Positions 16,977 through 26,790 are shown, numbered from the stretch's first letter. The stretch: 33,193 nucleotides of DNA from Acanthaster planci (GCF_001949145.1 NW_019091548.1:456888-490080), one strand, 5' to 3'. Notes: generated by a model not told the origin, from the sequence alone. A program made the numbers and translations.

Positions 16977-19900
16977 AGACACCCAATATGTGCCAGTAAG
17001 ACTATTTAATGTACTTCCAGAACCAGTTGTACTGTAGAAAGACATAAATCTTTTACTCTAGCCGATGCAAAATGTGCCACAAATTTCAAACAATACTGAA
17101 ACCAATGAGGTACAAAAATATTGTAAAGATGAAGAATTTGAAGATATAATTCATCGGACATATGCCAATCTTGACAAAGACCACATCCCAGAGGTTTACT
17201 AGTTACCGACAAACAACAGAGCAGTGTTTGCTAGAAGAAAAAAAACGAACTTGGTCGTACTGATTATGAACATCAAATTACTTGTGGTGATCATCCTCCT
17301 ATTAAACAAGCTATTAGGAGAATACCTTACCATCAAAGATCAGAGGTTCAGGATCAGATCAGTGACATGTTAGACCAAGGAGTTATCAGTCCATCACAAA
17401 GGCCATGGCTGTCTCCCATAGTGTTAGTGCGCCAAAATAGATGGAAGTCTTAGATTTTGTATTGATTGTCGTAAATTAATAACATGACAAAAAGGATGCA
17501 TACATCCTCTTCCAAGAAGTGATGACAGTTTGGATACTCTACATGGCGCTCAATCGAGATATAGCTAGTGGATACTGAAAAGAAGTCAGTGGAAACGGAT
17601 CCCATGATCGTACTAAAACTACATTTTCAGCTGGCACAGGCTTGGACGAGTTTCACGTAATGCCAGTTGGGTGATGTAACGCTCCACCTACCTTTGAGTG
17701 TTTAGGGGAGCGTGTTCTAACTGGTCTTTATTGGAAAATATGTCGAGTCTATCTCGTAACTGTAACTGTATTTGCAAAATCTTTCAGTGAACATCTTGCC
17801 AGACTCAGCACGTTATTATGTGCATTACAAGAAGCAGGTTTAAAGCTGAAGCCAAGAAAGTGTACGTTGATGCAGACTGAAGTCTTGTATCTTGGCTATG
17901 TAGTATCTAGAGATGGCATTTCCACAAACCCTGACAAAATACAAAGGGTAAGAGATTGGCCAACCCCGTCTAATCTCAAAGAACTTAAAGGCTTTTTAGG
18001 GCTTTGTTCTTAGTATGGACGTTTCGTACATAATTTTGCCCAGATAGCCGCACCTCTTCATTGCTTAACAGAGAAAAATACTGAAATCACGTGGAATGAT
18101 AAGTGTGTGCGCTTGCATTTTGCCAGTTAAAATCAACCTTAACGTCTGCTCCTATACTTAAGTTCCCAGATTTCAGTTGACCATTTCTTTTGGATACCCA
18201 TGCCAGCGATGATGGTGTCGGAGCCGTCCTTTCTCAAGAAACGGACGGGGATGAGCATATGATAAGTTACGCCAATCGTAAGTTAATTAACTAAAGCTGA
18301 AGAACTGTCGGCAGTCGTAACTTATGTTAACCATTTGTGCCCCTATTTGTATGGAAGGTCAGACGGCACGATGGCTGGATATCTCCAGCCATCGTGCCGT
18401 TTGACCTTCCATATGATAATTTCTGAATTTCTCAGCTCATTTGAATTTGAGGTCTAACATCGCTCCGGTTATAAACATCTTAATGCAGATGCTCTGTCTG
18501 GAGTTGTTTCTGCTACAGGTTAGAAACCATTAAATCGTCCAAAAAGCACAACGGGAAGACCCTATCCCGGCTCCAATAATGCGTTGGATTGGCGGGGATA
18601 ACAGGCAGCTACCCACCGGTAAAGATGTCACTGGTCTATCACAAGAAACAAAGGCACTGTGGTTCCAGTGGGACCAACTACTCTTAAAAGATGGTCTGTC
18701 GCCAACTCACAGACAGGTAAGTCAATTTTCAGTTGGTTGTTCCGTCTATCCTGCAAGAAGAAGTCCTGAAACAAAGTCAAGACGTCCATACTGGTGGTTA
18801 TCTTGGTCAAAAACGTACCCTAAAAAGGTTCAGAACTAATATTGGGTAGGCTATAGCCGTTCAGTTGACATGTGGGTCTTGCCTGCTAAGCACGCAAAAG
18901 TCCCAAACAAAAGTATAAAGCTCCTCTACAGTTAGCTCCAGCTGGCGTGCCGTTTGAACGTATACCCTTGATGTCTATCATGGGTCCATTTCCTCCTTCA
19001 AAAGATGTGTATGTACTTGTTGTAATGGACTACTTCACTACATGGGCTGAGGCCATTTATGTTTTGCTCGACTAACAAGCTGAAACTGTAGCCACCATGT
19101 TAGTTACACAATCTATTCGTAGATACGGTGTACCAAATCAAATTCATGGTGATCAAGGTACAAAACCAGGACGCTTTGTGAATTACTTGAAATCGATAAA
19201 ACTCGAACTACAGTTTTACATCCTCGATCAGATGGTCTCGTAGAACGAATTAATCGAACACTCCAAATAATACTTAGTTTGTATTGTACCAAAGATCAAA
19301 GTGACTGGGATCGGAATTTACCATTGCATACAAGGCATCTCAACAAGAAACTACAGGGGCTACCCCAAACAGTTTACTATTTGGGAGAGAAATAAATTTG
19401 CCTGTAGATGTACTTGTAGGTCCAGTACCAAATGGAAAAATGCATCCACAAGAGTCCTACGCTATGGAGGTCAGGATGAAGCTCGAGAGAGCTTTCGAAG
19501 TAGCGAGACCACATGGTGACGGACAGCAGAAACAACACAAGAAACTGTATGACAGTCGCTTGTTTGGAAGTCTACACAAGCCAGGAGACAGCGTGTGGTT
19601 GTTCTGCCCAGCAAAATACATCGGACTCTCTCCGAAGCTCAGAAGTCAGTTGAATGGACCTTGCACAGTTCTTCAGAAGTTGTCTGATGCCAACTACTTA
19701 GTCCGAGTGCCAGGTTTAGTACGCAAGCGCCAAGTCATCCACTTTGACAGACTAAAGCCATGTCTGCGGGAAGCAGATATCCAGGATGAAACTCAATGCG
19801 GAGGACAGCTAATAATCAGCTGGCCCGGAGTTACCAATCAGGAATTCCAATGCTGGAATGACTCCGACGATTCTGGCCAAGTCGTTGGGGACATAACAAC

Positions 19901-20003
19901 CGGGAATTCTGCCCAAGAGGACAACACCTTCCGTCAACGTCAGACCCGAGCTGGACGAGCTACGCGACCTCCTAACTGGATGAATGACTTCGTAAGTTAA
20001 ATG
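16977..20003 (+). pseudogene. pol: Ty3/gypsy Pol: protease end, RT, RNase H, integrase; heavily broken
   Basis: Visible blocks: the protease-RT linker TQYVPVRLFNVLPEPVVL (16979); RT with RRIPYHQRSEVQDQISDML, DQGVISPSQRPW, HPLPRSDDSLDTL, GLDEFHVMPVG and CNAPPTFE; the catalytic box reads VYLVTVTVF (about 17750), lacking the two Asp of YxDD, so RT is dead; LYLGYVVSRDGI and LKGFLGLCS of the thumb; RNase H to HLNADALSG (about 18480); integrase with MDYFTTWAEA, HGDQGT and LVERINRTL (near 19240). The last 200 codons (19398-20000) are one open frame with the integrase C-terminus (KLYDSR, GDSVWLF, VIHFDRLKP). Many stops and frameshifts elsewhere. An inverted duplication destroys RNase H at 18351-18412. 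Confidence 0.9.
18351..18412. repeat. 29-bp inverted repeat with 4-nt loop inside RNase H
   Basis: Arms 18351-18379 and 18384-18412 are reverse complements with one mismatch around the loop TATC. The left arm encodes EGQTARWL in one frame, a normal RNase H segment, and the right arm is its inverted copy. Between LYG and EGQ the usual RNase H segment is missing, so a deletion lies at the outer edge of the left arm. Confidence 0.95.
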
Positions 20004-20519
20004 CCTCACTTAGAGCTGCCCAAAGTCCCGGCAGTTTTGTGTAAACACACCATTTATAATTGTGTAACTATTTATCTGGTCCAAAGCACCACTTTTGAAT
20101 GTATAAGCACTAATTTTGCGTTTACGCTGTTTAAAATAATTTTGTGGATCCCGTTTCACTACGTAATTTATGTTTAAAAAATAGGGCCAAAAAATTCAAC
20201 ATGACGGTGATAGTGGAATAAGAATACCTACAGGCGAATGCATGCATTTTAAGGTAATTGTTGTATTTTGGTTGACCCATGCACGTTTTGTTTTATTTTA
20301 TTTTATTTTGATTTTCCTTTTTATAATCAAGCAAACAAGGTTAAAGAACTATTTCCAAGTATATGTATATGCAAATAATGAGTCAACTTGAAAAAAAGGA
20401 ATTGAAGTATGAGGAAAGAAGACAAACACGTTATGAACAGTTTGGAGTCATTGGAAAAAATATGAAATAAACATTTATTAACCCAATTTAATGTCCCTAC
20501 ACGGGATGTGTCTTTTCAT
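20004..20519. other. Gypsy 3' untranslated region
   Basis: Between the integrase stop (20000) and the purine tract. AT-rich, no open frame with recognisable content and no envelope-like sequence. Confidence 0.5.
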
Positions 20520-20532
20520 GAGGAGGGGATGG
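20520..20532 (+). promoter_or_regulatory. Polypurine tract of the gypsy element
   Basis: GAGGAGGGGATGG lies directly before the TGTAACA that opens the 3' LTR. A purine run here primes plus-strand DNA synthesis in LTR retrotransposons. Position and composition are the evidence. Confidence 0.7.
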
Positions 20533-21010
20533 TGTAACAGTTAGGCCTACCTGAGCTCCACCGCGGGCATACCGCGCACACTTCTCTAATTCTTTTAATA
20601 CCTTTTTGGTTGGGTGCACTCTGTAGGCATTGGGGCGTTGGTCATTTTTTCGGTTTCTTTGTTTTTGTAGCCACTTTTTATATTTGGGTTTCTCTGCCTT
20701 AGCCGTGGGCACGCACCTCCAGCCCCGCACCTGCACTGGTCTCATTTACTTGTGTTACCAATATTGTAATTTATCTTTATCTGTTAATTTGCCTTTTGGA
20801 TATCTTTGTAAATACTCATTTGCTTTAGTTTGATTACAATACTAAATTTGGGAGGCACTCCAGAAGTCTGTCTTATTGCCATGTGCCTTTTTGAGGGTTG
20901 TTAGTTTGTACTAATTTTCCCAAGCCCCGGCCTGCTCGACCCGTTGCAGCATAGAGGATCCCGACTTGAGTCACGTCTGTGAACACGGTACAACGCGGTA
21001 CAACCATCGT
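20533..21010 (+). repeat. 3' LTR of the gypsy element (end approximate)
   Basis: Starts with TGTAACAG after the purine tract; many gypsy LTRs start TGTAACA. The end is set near GGTACA around 21000-21015 only because LTRs end in CA; no second LTR is in the window to confirm it. Open frames inside it (20497-20745 minus, 20630-20833 plus) have no recognisable content. Confidence 0.5.
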
Positions 21011-21489
21011 ATGAGCAATAACACACGAGTATAATGAGTGGGATATCCCAAGCTCATTTGGAAGTATTTCTTACCCTGATCGTTCGCGTTTCATGAAAGC
21101 TGCTTTTCGTGCTCCTTCATTCCATTCATCCGCACGAAAAATAGTTTCATTCTAAGGCACCTCAATTAAAACACTAACAGGCAGTATTGAGATTAGAAAG
21201 ATTTATTATACAGCATAGGGGTTTCGCCTGAGTTCGAAGGCCAGTTACCTTGCATAATAAATTAAGGAAAATTTAATTCTGCTAGTAAACATTATTGTTG
21301 AAAGAACATTCCTTTAACACTCTTAAAAAATGAAAATGAAATGAAAATCAAAAATAAACAAATATCCTTCTAGATTTGTTTCTGATTCTCACCAACTTTA
21401 GTCCTCTAGACTTTTGGATTATCTGTCCGGAAAAACTCAATTCTCAGTATTCCATAACTCTTACAGAGCAAAACGAGCCTGTATATGGT
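21011..21489. other. Non-coding spacer between gypsy LTR and copy B
   Basis: No gene or repeat recognised. Weak similarity to copy A's 15224-15300 region (AAAAGTCGAT and neighbours) begins at about 21490, so the left edge of copy B is placed there. Confidence 0.4.
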
Positions 21490-21540
21490 TCATTTATATC
21501 AAATTCAGAATCATAAAATTGTAATTAAAAGTCGATCGAA

Positions 21541-21568
21541 CCTCGGTTATTCTTCGGAATAACTGGGG
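21541..21568 (+). terminator. Conserved hairpin with TTCG loop, copy B
   Basis: CCTCGGTTATTC pairs with GAATAACTGGGG around TTCG: 12 pairs including two G-T, closing C(TTCG)G, one of the most stable RNA tetraloops, followed by TTGTTTTT. It matches 15177-15204 of copy A (minus strand) in place and shape. It lies just upstream of the TFIIB-like gene. Confidence 0.65.
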
Positions 21569-21619
21569 TTGTTTTTACGTCACTCGTTCCTTAAATAAAT
21601 AAACAACATATAAATAACA

Positions 21620-22110
21620 ATGACATACGCAGAGATTTGTCACCTACTCGGTTATGAACCCAAGTGGCCGACCCCAGCACCACGACCAGAAAAAACATGT
21701 TAACACGACATATTTGAAATAGACGAAAGATATGCATGCCGACATTGCGGTCTAATTTTTGGGTGGGTTCCTTCATACACCCCTAAAGAGATGGGAGATA
21801 GATATTACCATCATCACGTTTGGGAAAAAAACCACCACGAAAATCACAGAAGACTTTGAAAGAGTTAAACATTGAATTGGCCAGTGAACAATTGAGCCGC
21901 ATAGAGTATGTTAAATCGATTTTTAGATGGCACGATATCTCGAGCTAGACCGTTGAGGGCTTTAATCGCGGTATGTTATCAAGAGGCAACCGGGGTCCTC
22001 CCCGGTTTTAAAAGTAAGAGATCAATTTCAAGTTTCGGATAAGTATTGGAAAAACACCCTTGACAAATTAAACCTCGCCAAACAAGATTTTAAAAAACGT
22101 ATAGTTTGCT
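21620..22110 (+). pseudogene. Candidate TFIIB-like protein, copy B
   Basis: The ATG follows CATATAAATAACA. N-terminal part YAEICHLLGYEPKWPTPAP, then a Cys-stop-His (TGT TAA CAC) and ERYACRHCGLIFGWVP, giving a zinc-ribbon-like C-x-H/C-x-x-C set. After GDRYYHHHVW the frame shifts, and two further frames carry IEYVKSIFRWHDIS, RARPLRALIAVCYQEATG and FQVSDKYWKNTLDKLNLAKQ. The last two blocks align with copy A and have the spacing of a TFIIB cyclin repeat. Three near-repeats of ACAAGATTTTT (22079-22163) follow, the last running into the next gene's start motif. Confidence 0.45.
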
Positions 22111-22172
22111 ACACAAGATTTTTCGAACGTTTGGATTGACCTAACAAGATTTTTCAAAACGTATATAATAAA

Positions 22173-23270
22173 ATGGAGACTCCCACGTTTTACTTAACCG
22201 AAAGAAAGCAGACGTTTAAATTGAAAGTTGTCATTAAAAACACCAAAGGCGACAAAGTCATCCGAGTAAAGAATATTCATTTTGATGCTGGAAATTTTAA
22301 CGTAACAAAAGCGACTGAATTGAGTGGGATACAAACTTGGACGCTAAAGCCCGCGGGGGTACGCGGCGAACCACCGCCTGGAATACCGTCAGAGGAAAGA
22401 ACGGACGTATCTCCCAATTCAGAATTAGTACGAACAGCTGAAACCAGATTGATCCAAGCAAAAAAAGAGGCACTTTAGCAGAAGAAATCAGGATCATCGC
22501 TGAGGAAATTTAGCAGCTAAACCAAACAAATCGCAACTTTAGAAGAGCAGTTAAACCAAAGACAACTATTAGAAACGCGGGTTCGTTTAGCTTATGAAAT
22601 CGACGATAAAAGTCAAATCAGTTTCATTGCTCGAGGGGCAGAGACAAGCCTTGGATGAAATTTATGAAGGGAATCCCCCAACTCGACCCTACCACAAACT
22701 CCCCCGTACAACCCACGAGACCCAGAAGAGAATTAACTAAAAGACTTTTTGACGGGGCTAACAGAAACAATATACAACAGACTTCATTCTCGAAGCTCAT
22801 CTCAACCATTAACCGAGGGTAAAAGCATCGTGGTATCTTCCGGTTATTATAACATGTATTGGTTTGACTTTTTGTTAAACTCGATTCCAGGCGTTTCTTT
22901 TAAGGTTCACTCAGAATCTAAACGGGTGACTTTGGCCATTCTCAAGTTGCGACTAAATAAAGTGTCCAAGCTATTGAACTTACCCAAAATAAAACTTTTA
23001 CCCAACGTTATTTAAGAAGGCAAGTATGATTTAAACCCCTTGAAACTCACGTTTATTCATAGCAAACAATTAAATACATTTGACAACTTTTCAAACGGGC
23101 AGTCTTTAGACTTGCTATACGTGATTGCTACCGAGCCCTGCACCTCAACACCCGTGACATGTAAAACGCCTAAAAAGTTAATACACAGAAGCATCAGTGA
23201 ATTGACTTTTTCTGTTAAAAACGATCGAGGTGAGCTCTTGAATAATATCGGCAAAATTTTAATCGAATAA
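22173..23270 (+). pseudogene. Fibre-like three-part protein, copy B
   Basis: Begins METPTFYLTERKQTFKLKVV directly after CGTATATAATAAA. It aligns with copy A 13539-14638: N-terminal beta-rich domain, coiled coil (IAEEI-like, broken by stops near 22478-22550), Pro-rich linker, GYYNMYWFDFLLNSIPGVSF, KVSKLLNLPKIKLLP, then LLYVIATEPCTSTPVTCKTP and ISELTFSVKNDRGELL with a stop at 23268-23270. Here the C-terminal end is undamaged while copy A has a one-base deletion, and the coiled coil is broken here but open in A. Role as in copy A is inferred from layout only. Confidence 0.65.
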
Positions 23271-23288
23271 GACATTTTTTTTATATGT

Positions 23289-23611
23289 GGGTTATATTTG
23301 GTGCCCTCAGATATGGACTTACGCACCGGCACTTTTGAGGGATACAACAATAATTTACAAATCGCGACTGAGGATATGAGGACTGGTTACGTGCCGAGTT
23401 TAAATTTAGAGCCTGTGGTTGAAGACAATTTTGCGGGTGAAGCGAGCAAAGCGAGCAAACCAAAGCAACCAGAACTTTTACCCACTCAACCAAAGCAACC
23501 GGTACCAGATAAAAACCGTTAAACATCTATAATGAAGAGAAGTTATCTTTAACTATAGGAGCTATCGCCATAGGTGGTCTCGGTTTTATGTTGTATAAAT
23601 CATTAACTTAG
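23289..23611 (+). pseudogene. C-terminal remnant of the membrane-anchored structural protein, copy B
   Basis: Opens inside the protein (YLVPSDMDLRTGTFEGYNNN, ATEDMRTGYVPSLNL), matching copy A near 12050-11930. It then has a Lys/Pro/Gln-rich spacer (KASKPKQPELLPTQPKQPV), a frameshift near 23522, and a membrane segment (LSLTIGAIAIGGLGFMLY) ending in TAG at 23609-23611. The first three quarters seen in copy A and the neighbouring EF-hand-like gene are deleted, so the remnant directly follows the fibre-like gene. Confidence 0.65.
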
Positions 23612-23696
23612 AGTAGACGAAAAAGTAAAAAAAAACGCTTGTTCTCCTTTAACGCTTTAATTTTTTTGCCTAAGTTTAAAACTATTATAAAACGGA

Positions 23697-24560
23697 TTAA
23701 CTTTTTGGTACAAAAGTTAAAACTACATAACCGACCGCTAAAAACAAAGTCCACACGTGATTTGCTATCCATCCAACCGCTTTACTAGCCACGTTGAACA
23801 GCCAGCTCAAAACGCTACCGATGATTCTGAGCAAAGCACCTAAAGCTTTCAACCTGAGTTTCTTCAACACGTTTGCCAAATTTTGCAATTGCCTTTTGAT
23901 CCAATCGCCTCCTTTGGACGGTGGTTCAGGAGGTTTTGGCGCGGGTTCTGGCGTAATACTACGCGTTCCAGCAGCCCTGACGCTAGCTACGATACTACTT
24001 ACGATGGTACTTACGGCTAAACTAAAAGCCGTTAAAATGCTTATGATCGTCACCCCTTGCTCTCTTAACGTTTGTATCTTCTCACGTAATGTCAAATCAA
24101 AATTCATGATCTTTTCAATTGTTTCCTTAATGCAATTAATTTGGCTCCATCGATGACTTTTAATCTACCCCGTCTTTCGACTCGTAAGTCGTTTAATTGT
24201 TGTTGAAGTTCTGTACGTTCTCCTGATGCCGCTCCTTCTAACTCATTTTCATCCTGTTGAATTTCGCGTCTAACTGATCTAATTTACCTTGATTTAAAAT
24301 TAATTCTCCTTTTACCGTTCGTAACGATTTATCTAAAGCAATGTGTTCTCTGTAATTTAACCCTTCGGTTTGAACGTCCACACCTCGTGTGAGGTCTTCT
24401 ACGATGTTGCTCGCTAGATCTGCTTCTTGAGGCAGTTCTACTGATTCTATGCTCTCGAGGTGAAGTCCGCGAGTTTACGAGACGTCTGGGCGGCTTCTTC
24501 TTTTGTTTTACCAGAAACGTAGTCGCGTAAGCCTAGGACGCGTCTTATAAAATCGGTATT
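23697..24560 (-). pseudogene. Coiled-coil protein with hydrophobic C-terminal half, copy B
   Basis: The 3' half (24107 down to 23697) is an intact 136-codon frame: NFDLTLREKIQTLREQGVTI, hydrophobic SILTAFSLAVSTIVSSIVAS, a Pro/Lys spacer, WIKRQLQNLANVLKKL, and a last membrane segment. The 5' half, with DFIRRVLGLRDYVSGKTKEE, LPQEADLASNIVEDL and a coiled coil (KGELILNQGKLDQLDAK), has frameshifts and stops. It aligns with copy A 10679-11654, where the damage differs: A has a TAG in the membrane half, B does not. Likely a membrane-active virion protein (inference). Confidence 0.65.
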
Positions 24561-24596
24561 TGTTTTTTGCTTAATAGTATTTAGGCTAATACTTCA

Positions 24597-25076
24597 CTAT
24601 TGTTTTCGCGAGTTAAGAACTTTTTTGCCTTTGAACTTTACGTACAGGTGATCTTTACTATCTAAATTAAAAATATTTCGGTCTTTAATTTCTGTTTCGT
24701 AACCAGTTTCTTCTTTAATAGCTGGGTAAAAATCATTCACTTTAGGTTCGCGTAACAATTGCCTAAGCTCCATTAAAGTAACTTGTCTTTCCAGTTCCGT
24801 TTCGTGTAGAGGATCTACGTCTTTAATTAATTCATTGTACCGCTTTTCGATCTCTAAACCACCATATATTTCTTCTTCTTCGTCTGGCCCAACGGTAATA
24901 GGATGTGTAAAATCAGGGTCTTCTAACAACGACGTTTCATTATAGTCAGTAAAGGACGTTTCTGTTTGAGTCGGATTAAGTATTAAGTCTTCCCAAGCCG
25001 ATTTAATGTCTCGATCGGTTTCGTCTTTGTTCTCTAGTGGTATTTTCTCTGGATCTAATACTCCTCCTTCGGCCAT
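24597..25076 (-). CDS. Intact acidic 159-residue protein, copy B
   Basis: The ATG follows TTTAAAGTTAAAGTAAA and the upstream gene's stop ends one base before it. Composition is strongly acidic (PITVGPDEEEEIYGGLEIEK, RYNELIKDVDPLHETELERQ), and the C-terminal end turns basic (KFKGKKVLNSRKQ). No membrane segment, no Cys. Copy A has a damaged equivalent at 10249-10650 sharing PEKIP/PEEIP and PKVxxFY. An acidic scaffold or core protein is possible; no family recognised. Confidence 0.7.
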   Translation of the reverse strand: MAEGGVLDPEKIPLENKDETDRDIKSAWEDLILNPTQTETSFTDYNETSLLEDPDFTHPITVGPDEEEEIYGGLEIEKRYNELIKDVDPLHETELERQVTLMELRQLLREPKVNDFYPAIKEETGYETEIKDRNIFNLDSKDHLYVKFKGKKVLNSRKQ

Positions 25077-25077
25077 T

Positions 25078-25314
25078 TTACTTTAACTTTAAAATAAACG
25101 ATTTAAAAAACAACTTTACTTTTTTTAAGCGGTGGGCAAACAGCGCGGTCAATTTTAACGCGTCGTCGGCAGATAATTTATTGAAATCGGGCAGTTTAAT
25201 TTTAAACAGCTTACTCGACAACATCGCGAAACCTAAGGAGATTCCTGAAACTACGGCACCGTGATAAAGCGTATTGGCGATTCCATTTACGTCGATTGAT
25301 TTAGCGTTACTGAT
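25078..25314 (-). pseudogene. Small membrane-associated protein, start codon ATC
   Basis: The 78-codon frame begins with ATC directly after ATATAATAAAA, exactly where other genes of the element have ATG, so the start has probably mutated by one base. It reads NAKSIDVNGIANTLYHGAVV, SGISLGFAMLSSKLF (hydrophobic), then PDFNKLSADDALKLTALFA and a very basic tail with many Lys. The stop TAA is followed after one base by the next gene's ATG (TAAAATG). Copy A lost this gene in the fold-back rearrangement at 10071-10250. Confidence 0.5.
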
Positions 25315-25338
25315 TTTTATTATATAGTATTTTTAATT

Positions 25339-25701
25339 TTATTCCATGTCTAAAACTTCTTGCGCAGGTGCTTTTGGCGTTGCTACTGGGGCATTGTTTG
25401 GGTTTGTTCGGTGGGTTTTCTTTTCAGGTGAAACGCGAGTAACATTCCCCCGATTGCTAACCCGCCCAGGATCAAATACTGGTTGCCTTTTTAAGTTTAA
25501 GTAAAAGTCACTTTCACTAGGTTCACTCAGTTCACTCGCCGCCATTTTAGCTAGCTGTTGTTTCATCTTTTTGTTATGCTCGGCTAATCGTTTACTTTGT
25601 TCTACTCGTTTTGGGTTTTTAACTTTAGTCACCGTCTGTACTTGAATCTTTACCGGGCTCGGTGCTGGCGTCGGCGTTTGTTCGTAAGTTGTTGCCGACA
25701 T
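25339..25701 (-). CDS. Intact basic 120-residue protein, copy B
   Basis: The ATG follows CTTATTATAAAAG. N-terminal half: TPTPAPSPVKIQVQTVTKVK then a basic helix (EQSKRLAEHNKKMKQQLAKM). C-terminal half: SEPSESDFYLNLKRQPVFD and a Thr/Pro/Asn-rich tail ending QEVLDME. No hydrophobic segment. The first 50 residues match copy A's truncated gene at 9921. The basic, Pro-rich composition would suit a DNA-condensing or core protein (inference only). Confidence 0.65.
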   Translation of the reverse strand: MSATTYEQTPTPAPSPVKIQVQTVTKVKNPKRVEQSKRLAEHNKKMKQQLAKMAASELSEPSESDFYLNLKRQPVFDPGRVSNRGNVTRVSPEKKTHRTNPNNAPVATPKAPAQEVLDME

Positions 25702-26166
25702 CTTTTATAATAAGAGAACTTTTGTTGAACTCCAAATGTTTAGTGGTAATTAAGGTTACAACTAGGGGTGATAAATAGACTCCGTACTTGTAGCAAAGTT
25801 CACTCCAAAAAAGCCCCATCGTCTGACTTATAATCGGGTCGTTATTTAGATCTTTGGTCAGCGCTTCTTCAGACGTTAAATTGATCAACCAGGTAGCTAT
25901 TCCCAAATGACGCGCATATAAGCTTAGAATCGCATTTCCCAAAGTGTTTACAATTTCTTTGCCGAAGCGTGCTTCATACAGATTAAAAAGCTTTTCTTGC
26001 TTTTTTGAGTTAGGGCTTCAATTTCGTTTACAGAAAATTCCTTGCCGAGGTACTTCTTTGATTCACCCGATGCCACTATTGAACAGAGGCGATCTTTGAA
26101 ATTGGTCTTTGATTCTGTGGTCGATTCTGTTTTTGGCTCGGCGAGAATTGATTTGATGTCTTCCAT
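25625..26166 (-). pseudogene. Homologue of the 159-residue protein, copy B, frameshifted
   Basis: The ATG follows CCATATATTCAA. The first part (MEDIKSILAEPKTESTTESK, SIVASGESKKYLGKEFSV) runs to about 25948, then the frame changes and continues with GNAILSLYARHLGIAT, EALTKDLNNDPIISQTMG and TLITTKHLEFNK. It has no stop at the place of copy A's TAA (9912), so the frame runs on past the start of the next gene (25701). Copy A's version is intact. Confidence 0.65.
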
Positions 26167-26285
26167 TTGAATATATGGTTTTTAAATTTGTTGAACGTTT
26201 GCCTTAGGCGTAGGTACTCAGTTGTATAGTACGTTAAATTCATCGCAATAACTAGCTCGGTAACTACCTGAATGAATTGTAGCAT
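26076..26285 (-). CDS. Small membrane protein overlapping the next gene, copy B
   Basis: 69 codons: hydrophobic N-terminus (IQVVTELVIAMNLTYYTTEY), basic turn (RQTFNKFKNHIFKW), polar tail. It overlaps the gene starting at 26166 by 91 bp in another frame, the same overlap as in copy A (9307-9525). Preserved length, membrane segment and overlap in two diverged copies support a real gene. Confidence 0.55.
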   Translation of the reverse strand: MLQFIQVVTELVIAMNLTYYTTEYLRLRQTFNKFKNHIFKWKTSNQFSPSQKQNRPQNQRPISKIASVQ

Positions 26286-26405
26286 TGCTGTTCTTTAATT
26301 ATAACTAAACTTAAAAATTGGTGTAACTAGGTTAAAACAGTTTAGTTCAGATTCAGTTTTTTCGTGTATTGATACGACATATTTTAAATATATATGATTT
26401 TTAAC

Positions 26406-26766
26406 TTACGTAAAAATTTTAAAGAGGAAAGAAAACGCTATAAAGGATATGCCGGCAGTAAAAAATAGATCTTCATATTTCATTAATTTATTTTGCTTTC
26501 TAAACGTTTCACTTTGGATATCACTAATGTGATCGATATCTGCGCGTACGTTGCTTAGATCAGTTTGTAGGTCTATCAACTTGTCTTTAATTTCTTCTTC
26601 CTTTTTTCCATTTTTAAAATAAAGCAAATTAAACGTTTGGTCGATTTGTAAGTGTATCAACTTGTCTTTAATTTCTTCTTCAATTCTTTCCTTTTTTAAA
26701 ATAAAGCAAATTAAACGTTTGATCGGTTTGAAATTCAATTAACTTGTCTTTAATTTCGCTATTCAT
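26406..26766 (-). pseudogene. Small coiled-coil protein with C-terminal membrane segment, copy B
   Basis: The ATG (26764-26766) follows TATAATTAGATATTCTAAAA read from the divergent gene's side. It begins MNSEIKDKLIEFQTD, then contains imperfect tandem copies of a segment reading EEIKDKLIHLQIDQTFNLLY and EEIKDKLIDLQTDLSNVRAD; these shift the frame once near 26690. The end is HISDIQSETFRKQNK and a membrane segment (LFFTAGISFIAFSFLFKIF). Copy A retains only the N-terminal part (6481-6579). Divergent with the gene at 26791. Confidence 0.6.
26578..26760 (-). repeat. Tandem duplication of a ~70-77-bp unit inside the coiled-coil gene
   Basis: The segment with AACTTGTCTTTAATTTC (plus strand) occurs three times, near 26578, 26658 and 26741, separated by AAAATAAAGCAAATTAAACG blocks (two copies). 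Coding units repeat with it, so the gene's coiled coil has been lengthened by local duplication. Confidence 0.75.
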
Positions 26767-26790
26767 ATTTTATAATTAGATATTCTAAAA
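26767..26790. promoter_or_regulatory. 24-bp divergent AT-rich promoter region, copy B
   Basis: Only A/T with one G and one C lies between the divergent starts at 26766 (minus) and 26791 (plus), including TTTTATAATTAG. Equivalent to 6448-6480 in copy A. Function is inferred. Confidence 0.45.

Larger units (their letters stand above)
16977..21010 (+). mobile_element. Ty3/gypsy LTR retrotransposon, 5'-truncated
   Basis: Polyprotein order is protease end, reverse transcriptase, RNase H, integrase, then a purine tract and a 3' LTR. This order (integrase last) is that of Ty3/gypsy. The 5' LTR, gag and most of the protease are missing: recognisable sequence starts 4 bp after the end of Polinton copy A, as expected if A inserted into this retrotransposon and the other half was later lost. 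The 3' limit of the LTR is uncertain because there is no 5' LTR to compare. Confidence 0.8.
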
